49,123 bases of DNA from Deltaproteobacteria bacterium (lineage in GTDB: Bacteria; Desulfobacterota; DSM-4660; Desulfatiglandales; HGW-15), in the NCBI GenBank assembly GCA_019310525.1, contig JAFDEE010000040.1:1-49123 (forward strand), written 5' to 3'. The position numbers and the translations under genes were made by a program. The stretch's first letter is position 1. Each line of letters begins with the position of its first letter. Below, one piece after another: positions 33,845 through 40,895 of this stretch. The notes beneath the pieces are model-generated. The model saw only the letters and a program-made list of their open reading frames with translations. It was not told the origin of the DNA and searched no databases.

Positions 33845-35122
33845 ATGGCCCTCACGCTTTTCACAATATTCTTTGTCCTTCTCATCATCGGGGCGCCCAT
33901 CGTTTTCGCCATCGGGGTTGGAACCACCGCAGCCCTCATGGTGGGCGGCATCCCCCTCGAAATCCTGCCCCAGAAGATCTTCTCCGGACTGGCCCATTTC
34001 CCCTATCTGGCCGTACCGCTGTTCGTCCTTGCAGGGATGCTCATGGAGACCGGGGGCATTTCCAGGCGTATCGTGGATCTTTCCAACGCATTGGTGGGTC
34101 ATATCCGAGGGGGCATGGGCATGGTGGTCATGGTGGCCACCATCTTCTTCTCGGATATTTCAGGTTCTTCGGCCGCCGATACAGCGGCCATCGGCAGCGT
34201 GATGATCCCGCCCATGAAAAAAAGGGGATATGACCCGAGCTTCGCCGCGGCCCTGGTAACCGCGGCCGGCGGCATGGGTGTCCTGATTCCGCCCTGCCTC
34301 ACGATGGTCGTCTTCGGCAGCCTTACCAACACCTCCATCGGCGCCCTCTTCCTTGCGGGTTTCGTACCGGGAATCGGGATGGGGCTCATCTTGATGCTGC
34401 TGACCTATGTCATAGCAAGGAAGAAAAATTTCCCGCGTGAGAAACGGGCCACTTTAAAAGAACTGCTGGTGGCGTTCAAACGCTCCTTCCTTTCCCTCTT
34501 CATGGGGGTGATCATTCTCGGGGGGATCATCCTCGGAATCTTCACCGCGACGGAGGCCGCCGCCGTGGCCGTGGTATACGGCTTCTTCCTTTCCGTGATC
34601 CTTTACAGGGAAATCAAGTGGTCCCAGCTGCCTGAAATCCTCTGGAAATCAGCCGTCATATCCGGGGTGGTAATGCTCGTCGTAGGCATCTCCTATGCCT
34701 TCGGATGGGTGCTTGCAAAGGAGCAGATTCCTGTCAAGCTGGCCAACTTCATGCTCGGGATCCCGGGCGGAAAGTGGGTCTTCCTCCTTGCCGTGAACCT
34801 GCTCTTGCTATTGATGGGCATGTTTTTCGACGCCTCCCTTTCCGTTGTCATCCTGGTGCCCATCCTTTTCCCGGTGGCGCTCAAGCTCGGCATCCACCCG
34901 GTCCATTTCGGCACCTTCGTGATCATGAACCTGGGGATCGGTTTTACGACCCCTCCCTTCGGCCTGTCCCTGTTCATCGCTTCGAGTATCGCCAAGGTCA
35001 GGCTGAGTTCCATCATCAAACCCATATTTCCCTATATCCTCACCATGATCGCCTTTCTCATGGTGGTGACCTATGTGCCCTGGTTTTCCCTGGTCCTTCC
35101 GAGGATCTTCATGGGGTACTAG
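33845..35122 (+). CDS. dctM: TRAP transporter large permease (DctM family)
   Basis: A 425-residue permease with about 12 hydrophobic segments. Family features include GAPIVFAIGVGTTAAL near the start, GSSAADTAAIGSVMIPPMKKRGYDPSFAAALVTAAGG, and NLGIGFTTPPFGLSLFIAS near the end. It moves the substrate with sodium or protons. The gene immediately precedes the microcompartment genes on the same strand, at 198 bases, which suggests that the transporter delivers a substrate or a precursor for that pathway. Confidence 0.94.
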   Translation: MALTLFTIFFVLLIIGAPIVFAIGVGTTAALMVGGIPLEILPQKIFSGLAHFPYLAVPLFVLAGMLMETGGISRRIVDLSNALVGHIRGGMGMVVMVATIFFSDISGSSAADTAAIGSVMIPPMKKRGYDPSFAAALVTAAGGMGVLIPPCLTMVVFGSLTNTSIGALFLAGFVPGIGMGLILMLLTYVIARKKNFPREKRATLKELLVAFKRSFLSLFMGVIILGGIILGIFTATEAAAVAVVYGFFLSVILYREIKWSQLPEILWKSAVISGVVMLVVGISYAFGWVLAKEQIPVKLANFMLGIPGGKWVFLLAVNLLLLLMGMFFDASLSVVILVPILFPVALKLGIHPVHFGTFVIMNLGIGFTTPPFGLSLFIASSIAKVRLSSIIKPIFPYILTMIAFLMVVTYVPWFSLVLPRIFMGY

Positions 35123-35142
35123 CGGGGATTGACGATTCGGTT

Positions 35143-35172
35143 TTGTCTTTCCTTTTTGGGAGCTATTATGAT
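35143..35172 (+). promoter_or_regulatory. Candidate promoter for the microcompartment genes
   Basis: TTGTCT (35143-35148), an 18-base spacer and TATGAT (35167-35172) lie in the gap after dctM. The -35 box is only partly consensus. The same -10 overlaps the ATG of a 22-codon open frame (35169-35237) that has GGGAG upstream, so either reading is uncertain. Confidence 0.35.
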
Positions 35173-35320
35173 AGGCGTGGACTTAAAACCCGTTCATGAC
35201 ATTTCTGAAGAGCCCGAAGGGGAAAACTCCTTTTGATTTAACACGAGGATCCCGGGTCGATCCATGCCCTGGAGTATGGTGGGCTCCGGGAGAACCCATA
35301 CACATCCGAGGAATGTTTCC

Positions 35321-36757
35321 ATGAAAAAAGTGATCACGGGAGAAGACGTCCATTTGGCATATAAGGCGGGGGAAAAAGAGATCCGCCTGGGACCAAAGGA
35401 CATCGTTACGAGTGTAGCCAGGGAAACCGCCGAAAAATACGGACTGCGATTTGTCCGGGAAACCGAATCCGCTCCCTTAACCTCAGGGGCTCCGGCAGGG
35501 GCGGGGGTCTTCGTTCCCCGGCGACTGGAGATAGCTGGAGATAGGACTTCCCCCTCCCCGTCTCCTCCGGGCTCTTCTCCCAGCCCGCCCTTTGATATGG
35601 ACTACTGGCGCAAACAGTTTCCCATCCTGAAAGACCGTGTCCATGTGGCCAACTGCTCCCAGTCACCTCAATCCACCTTCACCCGGGATGCGGCCATGGA
35701 ATACATGGAAAACTGGAACAGGATGGGTATGGACTGGGAGCGGTGGATGGAGGAGATTCACCGCTCCAAGGAGGAGTTCGCGAAAATCATCCATGCCGAT
35801 CCGAGCGAGATCGCCGTGGGCACGTCGGTCTCGGAATTGACGAGCGTGGTTGCCAGTTCCCTCCCCCTGAATGCCGGGAGGAAAACCATCGTCTTGACCG
35901 AGGCCGAATTCCCTACCGTGGGCCACGTCTGGCAGGCCACTCGGAAATACGGCTATGACGTCCGGTTCATTCCCGTCAAGAACGGCATGATCGATATCGA
36001 GGACTATGACCGGTACGTGGACGAAGACACCCTCCTCACCTCCCTGTGCGATGTTTACTATTACAACGGTTTCCGGCAGGACCTGGCACGCATCATCCCA
36101 AAGGTCCACGAAAAGGGCTCCCTGGTGTACATTGACGCCTACCAGGGCCTGGGCACTCATCCCCTGGACGTAAAGGCATTGGATATCGATATTCTTTCTT
36201 CCGGGAACCTCAAGTATCTCCTTGGGGTTCCCGGCATCGCCTTCCTATACGTGAAGCGTGAGATCGTGGAATACCTCAAGCCGGCCTTCACGGGGTGGTT
36301 CGGACGGAAGGAACCCTTTGCATTCGATATTCACACCGTGGATTATGCTGAGGATGCACGCCGGTTCGATACCGGGACCCCCCCGGTCCCCACCGCTTAC
36401 ATCGCAAGGGGGGGGATGAAAATCATAAATCTCGTCGGGGTGGACAAGATCTTCCAATGGACCAACGTCCTTTCCGAGCATTGCATCAAGGGGGCCCTGG
36501 AGCGGGGCCTTGAGGTCGTAAGCCCCACTGATCTGAGCATAAAGGCCCCAAACACCGCCATCCGGGTTCCCGGCAATTCCCACGACTTCGAGCTGGCCCT
36601 GAGGGAAGAAGGGGTCATCGCATCGGCCAGGGCGGACGTGGTGAGGATAGCTCCCCACTTTTTCACCACACTGGAGGATATCGACTATGTCCTTGACTGC
36701 TATGTGAAAATCATGAAGAAAATGAAGCTACCTGCTGCAAGCAGCAGGGTATCTTGA
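35321..36757 (+). CDS. Class V aminotransferase-fold PLP enzyme with N-terminal microcompartment-type domain
   Basis: A 478-residue protein in three parts. Residues 1-47 (start at 35321, GAGGAA upstream) form a small domain with ITGEDVHLAYKAGEKEI, then an IVTSVARETAEKYG pattern that resembles segments found in other microcompartment-associated proteins. Residues 48-92 are a Pro/Ser/Gly-rich linker. Residues 93-478 are a class V aminotransferase fold with IDAYQGLG (Asp272 and Gln275) and the PLP lysine Lys298 in SSGNLKYLLG. Such folds act as transaminases, lyases, desulfurases or epimerases; the reaction here cannot be read. It heads the BMC gene set; its last ten codons lie in a palindrome. 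Confidence 0.88.
   Translation: MKKVITGEDVHLAYKAGEKEIRLGPKDIVTSVARETAEKYGLRFVRETESAPLTSGAPAGAGVFVPRRLEIAGDRTSPSPSPPGSSPSPPFDMDYWRKQFPILKDRVHVANCSQSPQSTFTRDAAMEYMENWNRMGMDWERWMEEIHRSKEEFAKIIHADPSEIAVGTSVSELTSVVASSLPLNAGRKTIVLTEAEFPTVGHVWQATRKYGYDVRFIPVKNGMIDIEDYDRYVDEDTLLTSLCDVYYYNGFRQDLARIIPKVHEKGSLVYIDAYQGLGTHPLDVKALDIDILSSGNLKYLLGVPGIAFLYVKREIVEYLKPAFTGWFGRKEPFAFDIHTVDYAEDARRFDTGTPPVPTAYIARGGMKIINLVGVDKIFQWTNVLSEHCIKGALERGLEVVSPTDLSIKAPNTAIRVPGNSHDFELALREEGVIASARADVVRIAPHFFTTLEDIDYVLDCYVKIMKKMKLPAASSRVS
36725..36755. repeat. REP-like palindrome forming the 3' end of the aminotransferase gene
   Basis: AAGCTACCTGCTGC (36725-36738) and GCAGCAGGGTATCTT (36741-36755) are near-perfect inverse complements with a two-base centre. 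The element encodes the last ten residues of the enzyme and runs into its stop codon, so the native C-terminus may have been replaced or extended. Confidence 0.5.
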
Positions 36758-36851
36758 ACGGAATTGCTACGAAGTCGTCCCGCCGTTTCTCCCTGCAGCC
36801 CGGCTACAGGGCATCTTGGCGAAGGCGAATGAAATGATCAGAGGAGGCCCC

Positions 36852-37151
36852 ATGAAACTTTGCAAGGTCGTTGGATTCGCCACCGCCTCCATCAAGGAGG
36901 AGGGGTTGAGTGCTTTCAAGCTCCTGGTGGTAAAAGGTATCGATGAGGAGGGCGTTCCCTCGGGTCAGCCCTTCCTGGCCGTGGACACCCTTGGAGCGGG
37001 TCATTCCGAACTCGTTGCTGTAACGACTGGAGCACCCGCCCTCAATGCCCTGAATAACAAAGACTTGCCCGTTGACGCGGTCATCGTGGCAATCCTTGAC
37101 AGCGTATCCGTAAACCAAAAAGAAATCTACAGCAAGAGCAAGGAGGAATAG
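36852..37151 (+). CDS. BMC-P pentameric vertex protein (EutN/CcmL family)
   Basis: A 99-residue protein starting MKLCKVVGFATASIKEEGL (36852) with GAGGAGG just before the ATG. It is a single Pfam EutN_CcmL-type barrel: the N-terminal beta strand with VVG, the middle FLAVDTLGAGHSELVAVTTG and the C-terminal DAVIVAILDSV. Such pentamers cap the 12 vertices of a microcompartment shell. It is the only pentamer gene in the window and directly abuts the BMC-H gene (TAG immediately before ATG). Confidence 0.92.
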   Translation: MKLCKVVGFATASIKEEGLSAFKLLVVKGIDEEGVPSGQPFLAVDTLGAGHSELVAVTTGAPALNALNNKDLPVDAVIVAILDSVSVNQKEIYSKSKEE

Positions 37152-37442
37152 ATGAAGGCGTTAGGTATGATCGAAACAAAGGGTCTGGTGGGCGCCATCG
37201 AGGCGATGGATACCATGGTAAAATCCGCCAATATCGAGGTCCTGGGCATGAAGGAGATCGGGGCGGGGCTGGTCACGGTCTTCGTGGAAGGGGATGTCGG
37301 GGCCGTAAAGGCCGCTCTGGACGCGGGCGCGGCCTCGGTCAACAAGATCGGCGAGATCGTTTCCGTCCATGTCATCGCCCGGCCGAGTGAAGAAACTCTC
37401 AAGGCGCTCCCCAAAAGAGAGAAACCGGGCAAGAAAAACTAG
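37152..37442 (+). CDS. BMC-H hexameric shell protein
   Basis: A 96-residue single BMC domain beginning [30 protein letters not shown], the PduA/CcmK/EutM signature, with [22 protein letters not shown] and [13 protein letters not shown] following. The pore-loop position between the beta strands reads [10 protein letters not shown], so the central pore is lined by a Gly/Ala turn as in canonical shell hexamers. AAGGAGG ends the upstream gene. It is the only BMC-H gene seen. The repeat element B follows directly. Confidence 0.96.
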   Translation: MKALGMIETKGLVGAIEAMDTMVKSANIEVLGMKEIGAGLVTVFVEGDVGAVKAALDAGAASVNKIGEIVSVHVIARPSEETLKALPKREKPGKKN

Positions 37443-37449
37443 CCAGTAC

Positions 37450-37646
37450 CCATCCATAAAATAATTTTGGGCACTGGCGAGTTTCCAATCCAGAAATGAG
37501 AATTTTTATGCAAGATCAAGAAAATCAAGGGATTACGCGGAGGCGTACATCTAGTACGCCGCACCTGTCTGCCGGACCAGGCACAGGCAGGCAAGGAATC
37601 CCGCAGATTGATGCAGAGATTGCGCAAAAAGGCCATTTATGGATGG
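37450..37646. repeat. Dispersed hairpin repeat, element B, inside the microcompartment operon
   Basis: A 197-base element bounded by exact terminal inverted repeats CCATCCATAAA (37450-37460) and TTTATGGATGG (37636-37646). Inside are an outer stem (GGGATT 37529-37534 with AATCCC 37597-37602), an inner perfect hairpin (37542-37548 with 37554-37560) and the CCTGTCTGCC palindromic insert. It shares its end sequence, insert and GCAGAGATTG tail with copy A but has different stems. It separates the BMC-H and BMC-T genes and supplies a misleading in-frame ATG ahead of BMC-T. Confidence 0.7.
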
Positions 37647-37677
37647 AAACCAGCTAGTGGAAAGAAAGCGGGTCCTT

Positions 37678-38292
37678 ATGGCTGAGGAACACTTTCAACT
37701 CAGGACGTATGCCTTCATAGACAGCATGCAGCCTCAGTTCGCCGCCTTCCTGGGCTCGGAGCTCGACGGGGACGTACCCCTGGCCAACATGGCGGAATTG
37801 TGGATGGAACTGGCCCCGGGCAGTGAGGTGTACAACCTGCTCGACCTGGCCCTCAAGGCCAGCGACGCAAGGCCGGGTCTTCAAATGGTGGAGAGGGAAT
37901 TCGGGGTCCTGGAAATCCACTCCTTTTCCGTGGAGTCCGTGAAGGACGCCGGGAAGACCATCCTGGAGACCTGCGGGCTGGATATCTCCCAGAGACTCAG
38001 GCCCAAGGTGGTCTCATCGAAGATCATCCACAAGGTGAATCCCTATCAGGCCCAGCAAATCAACAAGAACAGGAAGGGGAATCTCCTCCTTCCGGGCCTC
38101 TCTCTCCTTGTCTTCGAGGTGGAGCCGGCGGCCTATATTGTTTCGGCCGCCAACGAGGCGGAGAAGGCGAGCGACGTGCAACTGGTACACTTCAACCCCT
38201 TCGGCCGGTTTGGGAGGCTTTTCCTTTCCGGCCGGGAATCGGAAATCAGGTCCGCCCTGGAGGCGGCCGTTGCAGCGATCGAAAACCCCTGA
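37678..38292 (+). CDS. BMC-T tandem-domain (trimeric) shell protein
   Basis: A 204-residue protein. I start it at MAEEHFQLRTYAFIDSMQPQ (37678); the longer frame begins in the repeat. The LRTYxFIDSxQPQ start is typical of this shell-protein type. Two BMC-type domains follow: one with LANMAELWMELAPGSEVYNLLDLALKA and VLEIHSFSVESVKDAGKTIL, the second with GLSLLVFEVEPAAYIVSAANEAEK and LFLSGRESEIRSALEAA. Trimers of such proteins look like hexamers and often have larger, gated pores. It is the only BMC-T gene in the window. Confidence 0.93.
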   Translation: MAEEHFQLRTYAFIDSMQPQFAAFLGSELDGDVPLANMAELWMELAPGSEVYNLLDLALKASDARPGLQMVEREFGVLEIHSFSVESVKDAGKTILETCGLDISQRLRPKVVSSKIIHKVNPYQAQQINKNRKGNLLLPGLSLLVFEVEPAAYIVSAANEAEKASDVQLVHFNPFGRFGRLFLSGRESEIRSALEAAVAAIENP

Positions 38293-38316
38293 GGCCTTAT
38301 GGGGCTGATCTGAATC

Positions 38317-39813
38317 ATGGTCTTCATACCCCATTACCTAAAAAAAGAAAGGGGAAAGCCCTTCGTCCCCACCTGGCTGGGGGAGGCCGATAGGCCGTCC
38401 TCCCTTGGCACCGATTCCTTCCCTCCCCTGGAGGAGACCGGGACTTCTCCTCTCTTGCTCAAAGGCGGGGTATGCGTCGTCCCCTATGAGGGACTTTTAC
38501 CCATGGACATCAGGATCGAGGAAGGCAGAATCCTCGAAATAGGAGAAGACCTACCCGAGGCCGGCGCCCGGATCGTGCCCGTCCGAGGAAAATACGTGAT
38601 TCCCGGGATCCTGGACCCCCATGTCCACCTGGGAATCTACGCCGAATTCCAGGACGAATTGGCCACGGAAACCCGCTCTGCGGTGCTCAACGGGGTCACG
38701 ACCATCGGGCTTTATGTCAATTCCGAAGAATCCTATCTCCCAATGCTGGAGGATACGATCCGGCGCATCGGAGAAATCTCCCTGTGTGACGTATTCATCC
38801 ATCTCGCCATCTTCAACCGCAAGCAACTGGAGGAAATCCCCCTTTACCATTCCCGGTTCGGCGTCACCTCCTTCAAGACCTGGATGTGCGGCATCCCGGG
38901 CCTCATTCCCGACGCCGAAGACGACTTTCTCATGGATCTCATGGAAACCGTGGCGTCCCTTGGAAAAGGCGCCGTGTTGAATATCCATGCGGAAAACCAC
39001 CGGGTCGTCGCCCGGGCCACGGAAAAGTTGAAGAGGAAAGATCCCTCCAGTCGATCCCTCTCCACCTGGGAAGAGAGCCATCCTGGGTTTGGAGAGGCCG
39101 AGGCGGTGGAGAGGGCGGCCCGCCTCTCGGATGAAAGCGGAGCGCGGATCTATTTCGTTCACCTCTCCTCAAAGGAGGCTGTGCAATCTGCAGCAAGCCT
39201 CAAGCACAGGAGGAAGAATCTCTACTTCGAAACCACTTCCCCCTATCTGACCCTTTGCCTCGAGCAGAACCTGAATCTCCTTTACAAGATGTCCCCCCCC
39301 ATAAGGAAGCGTGAAGACCAGGACGCCCTCTGGGAGGGCCTCAGGGAGGGAACCCTGGATACCATCGGCACCGACCATACCCCCATGACCAGGGAGCAGA
39401 AAGGTGCGGCTCCGGACGTCTGGGGAACACCGCCAGGTTATCCGGCCCTGGGCACCCACCTTCCTTCCCTTCTCCACGAGGCCGGCAAGAGGAATTTTCC
39501 TCTGGAGCGTCTCATCGAAAAGATGACCGCCGAACCCGCTAAGGTCTTCGGGCTCTTCCCCCGCAAAGGCACCCTCCTTCCCGGAAGCGACGCAGACCTT
39601 GTCATCGTGGACCCACTGCTGGAGAAAGCCGTCACCCACCAGGCCGCGGCATCCAGGGCCGACTATGCCCTGCACGAAGGAAAGAGGCTCACGGGCTGGC
39701 CCGTAGCAATCATCAAGTCCGGGCGGATTCTGGATCCGGTGCAGGGAAGCCAAGGGGTGATGAGAAAAATCGGACGGTACCTGGAGAGGGGGGTTGACGG
39801 GGACATGGGATAA
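38317..39813 (+). CDS. Hydantoinase/dihydropyrimidinase-family amidohydrolase with N-terminal extension
   Basis: A 498-residue cyclic amidohydrolase. The binuclear metal site is complete: His102 and His104 (DPHVHLG), the carboxylated Lys187 (TSFKTWM), His224 (NIHAENH), His282 (FVHLSS) and Asp353 (GTDHTP). Such enzymes open cyclic amides like hydantoins, dihydropyrimidines, dihydroorotate or allantoin. The first 45 residues are extra: a short hydrophobic-basic segment MVFIPHYLKKERGKP and a Pro/Ser linker before the catalytic domain, the layout of an encapsulation peptide. It is the last gene of the microcompartment set, 24 bases after BMC-T. Confidence 0.9.
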   Translation: MVFIPHYLKKERGKPFVPTWLGEADRPSSLGTDSFPPLEETGTSPLLLKGGVCVVPYEGLLPMDIRIEEGRILEIGEDLPEAGARIVPVRGKYVIPGILDPHVHLGIYAEFQDELATETRSAVLNGVTTIGLYVNSEESYLPMLEDTIRRIGEISLCDVFIHLAIFNRKQLEEIPLYHSRFGVTSFKTWMCGIPGLIPDAEDDFLMDLMETVASLGKGAVLNIHAENHRVVARATEKLKRKDPSSRSLSTWEESHPGFGEAEAVERAARLSDESGARIYFVHLSSKEAVQSAASLKHRRKNLYFETTSPYLTLCLEQNLNLLYKMSPPIRKREDQDALWEGLREGTLDTIGTDHTPMTREQKGAAPDVWGTPPGYPALGTHLPSLLHEAGKRNFPLERLIEKMTAEPAKVFGLFPRKGTLLPGSDADLVIVDPLLEKAVTHQAAASRADYALHEGKRLTGWPVAIIKSGRILDPVQGSQGVMRKIGRYLERGVDGDMG

Positions 39814-39889
39814 CCCGATCTACCGAAACTTCCCCGGTTCGGGCCTGGAACTCCCGGTCCCGGGCGGCGAATCTTTTCCTGATTTCCTT

Positions 39890-40597
39890 TCAATCGGCGT
39901 AAGGACACACCTTGATGCATATTCCGCATATGGGGGTTCCGATCCCGGGCAACTTAGCGAAACGGTTCACGGTTTGATCCACGCATCGGGAAAAAAAGAG
40001 GGCCTCCTCCCGATCCTTGTAATGATGCTCCGTATTCACACCCTTGATGGCCTCGGCCGGACAGGCATCCCGGCAGTTGTTGCACTCTCCGCACCGGTTT
40101 TCCAAGGGGGAGTCGGGATCCAGGGGGGCCTGGGTCAGGACTGTAACGAGTCGAACCCGGGGGCCGTATTGGGGGGTGACGAGCAGCAGGCTCTTTCCCT
40201 GCCAGCCCAGACCCGCCACGCGGGCCACGGCCTTGTGACTTACGGCCCCATATAGTCCTTCCCAGTCCAGGATCTGGGAGGCAGGGATAGGAAGACTTTC
40301 ATAACCGGCATCTTCCAGGTGAACGGCCGTCTTGAAGGCGATCTCGTCCAACAGCCGGTTCGCCGTCTCATAGGCGGCCTTGTAGAGGGGAGTGGGCCGG
40401 TCCTCGATCCCCTGGAAGATCACCCGAGGGAGGCGAACCGCGATCGCAATCGCCCGGGAGAAGGGATCCAACAGGCCAAGGGGTTCCACCCTGAGCCCTT
40501 CCAAGGCCGCAATGTCGGCCACGCCCACCAAGTCAGCGCCCCAGCCCCTGATCCTTTTCTTCAACTCCGCGGTGTAAGCCCCAAGCAAGCTTTCCAT
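39890..40597 (-). CDS. QueG-like 4Fe-4S double-cluster protein
   Basis: A 235-residue protein starting MESLLGAYTAELKKRI (40597). The N-terminal half resembles the cobalamin-binding part of epoxyqueuosine reductase, with AVARVAGLGWQGKSLLLVTPQYG in the middle. The C-terminal ferredoxin part has CGECNNCRDACPAEAIKG and CGICIKVCPYAD for two [4Fe-4S] clusters. It is shorter than QueG, so it may act on another substrate; many anaerobes have several such proteins. It is convergent with the hydantoinase gene at 76 bases and is not part of that operon. Confidence 0.82.
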   Translation of the reverse strand: MESLLGAYTAELKKRIRGWGADLVGVADIAALEGLRVEPLGLLDPFSRAIAIAVRLPRVIFQGIEDRPTPLYKAAYETANRLLDEIAFKTAVHLEDAGYESLPIPASQILDWEGLYGAVSHKAVARVAGLGWQGKSLLLVTPQYGPRVRLVTVLTQAPLDPDSPLENRCGECNNCRDACPAEAIKGVNTEHHYKDREEALFFSRCVDQTVNRFAKLPGIGTPICGICIKVCPYAD

Positions 40598-40622
40598 GGC
40601 CGTACCTTTCTCCTTTTCTCTT

Positions 40623-40673
40623 AACAGGCTATTGAAAAACGTGGCGAGCACAGTAGTTTTTCAACGGCCTGTT
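40623..40673. repeat. Imperfect 18-bp inverted repeat upstream of the QueG-like gene
   Basis: Arms 40623-40640 and 40656-40673 match at 16 of 18 positions around a 15-base loop, with AACAGGCTATTGAAAAAC as the left arm. It looks like a mobile palindrome rather than a regulatory site. It lies 26 bases upstream of the ATG of the minus-strand gene. Confidence 0.5.
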
Positions 40674-40727
40674 GAACCCAAATTATGCGTGGACGCTTGC
40701 CCGCCTCGGGCGCGGCCTGTCCAAGAA

Positions 40728-40875
40728 AGGGTAAAGGGATTTTCCCGTAAGCGGCCTATTTTGGCTCTGGAGCAGCCTGCCTGCCGCAGGCAGGGAGAAC
40801 GAAGCCATGGACGGCGTAGCGCCTGCCCGCCGGCTGTTTGGCGGGAACGTAGCGAAGGGAACATCCCTTTACCCT
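40728..40875. repeat. 148-base non-coding element bounded by perfect 13-bp inverted repeats
   Basis: AGGGTAAAGGGAT (40728-40740) and ATCCCTTTACCCT (40863-40875) are exact inverse complements. Between them are smaller palindromes, CTGCCTGCCGCAGGCAG and CCCGCCGGCTGTTTGGCGGG, in a stretch with no coding frame. The layout is that of a small non-autonomous element or a folded RNA. It fills most of the gap between the QueG-like gene and the histidine kinase gene. Confidence 0.5.
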
Positions 40876-40895
40876 TCACCCATTGTCAATGGCTT

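Noticed and set aside
37639-37677. Upstream start of the BMC-T gene at 37639
   Set aside because: That ATG belongs to the terminal inverted repeat of element B; the family start motif LRTYxFIDS follows the ATG at 37678.
40623-40673. Intrinsic terminator between the QueG-like gene and the kinase gene
   Set aside because: It lies upstream of the QueG-like start on that strand, has a long loop and mismatches, and no T-run follows.
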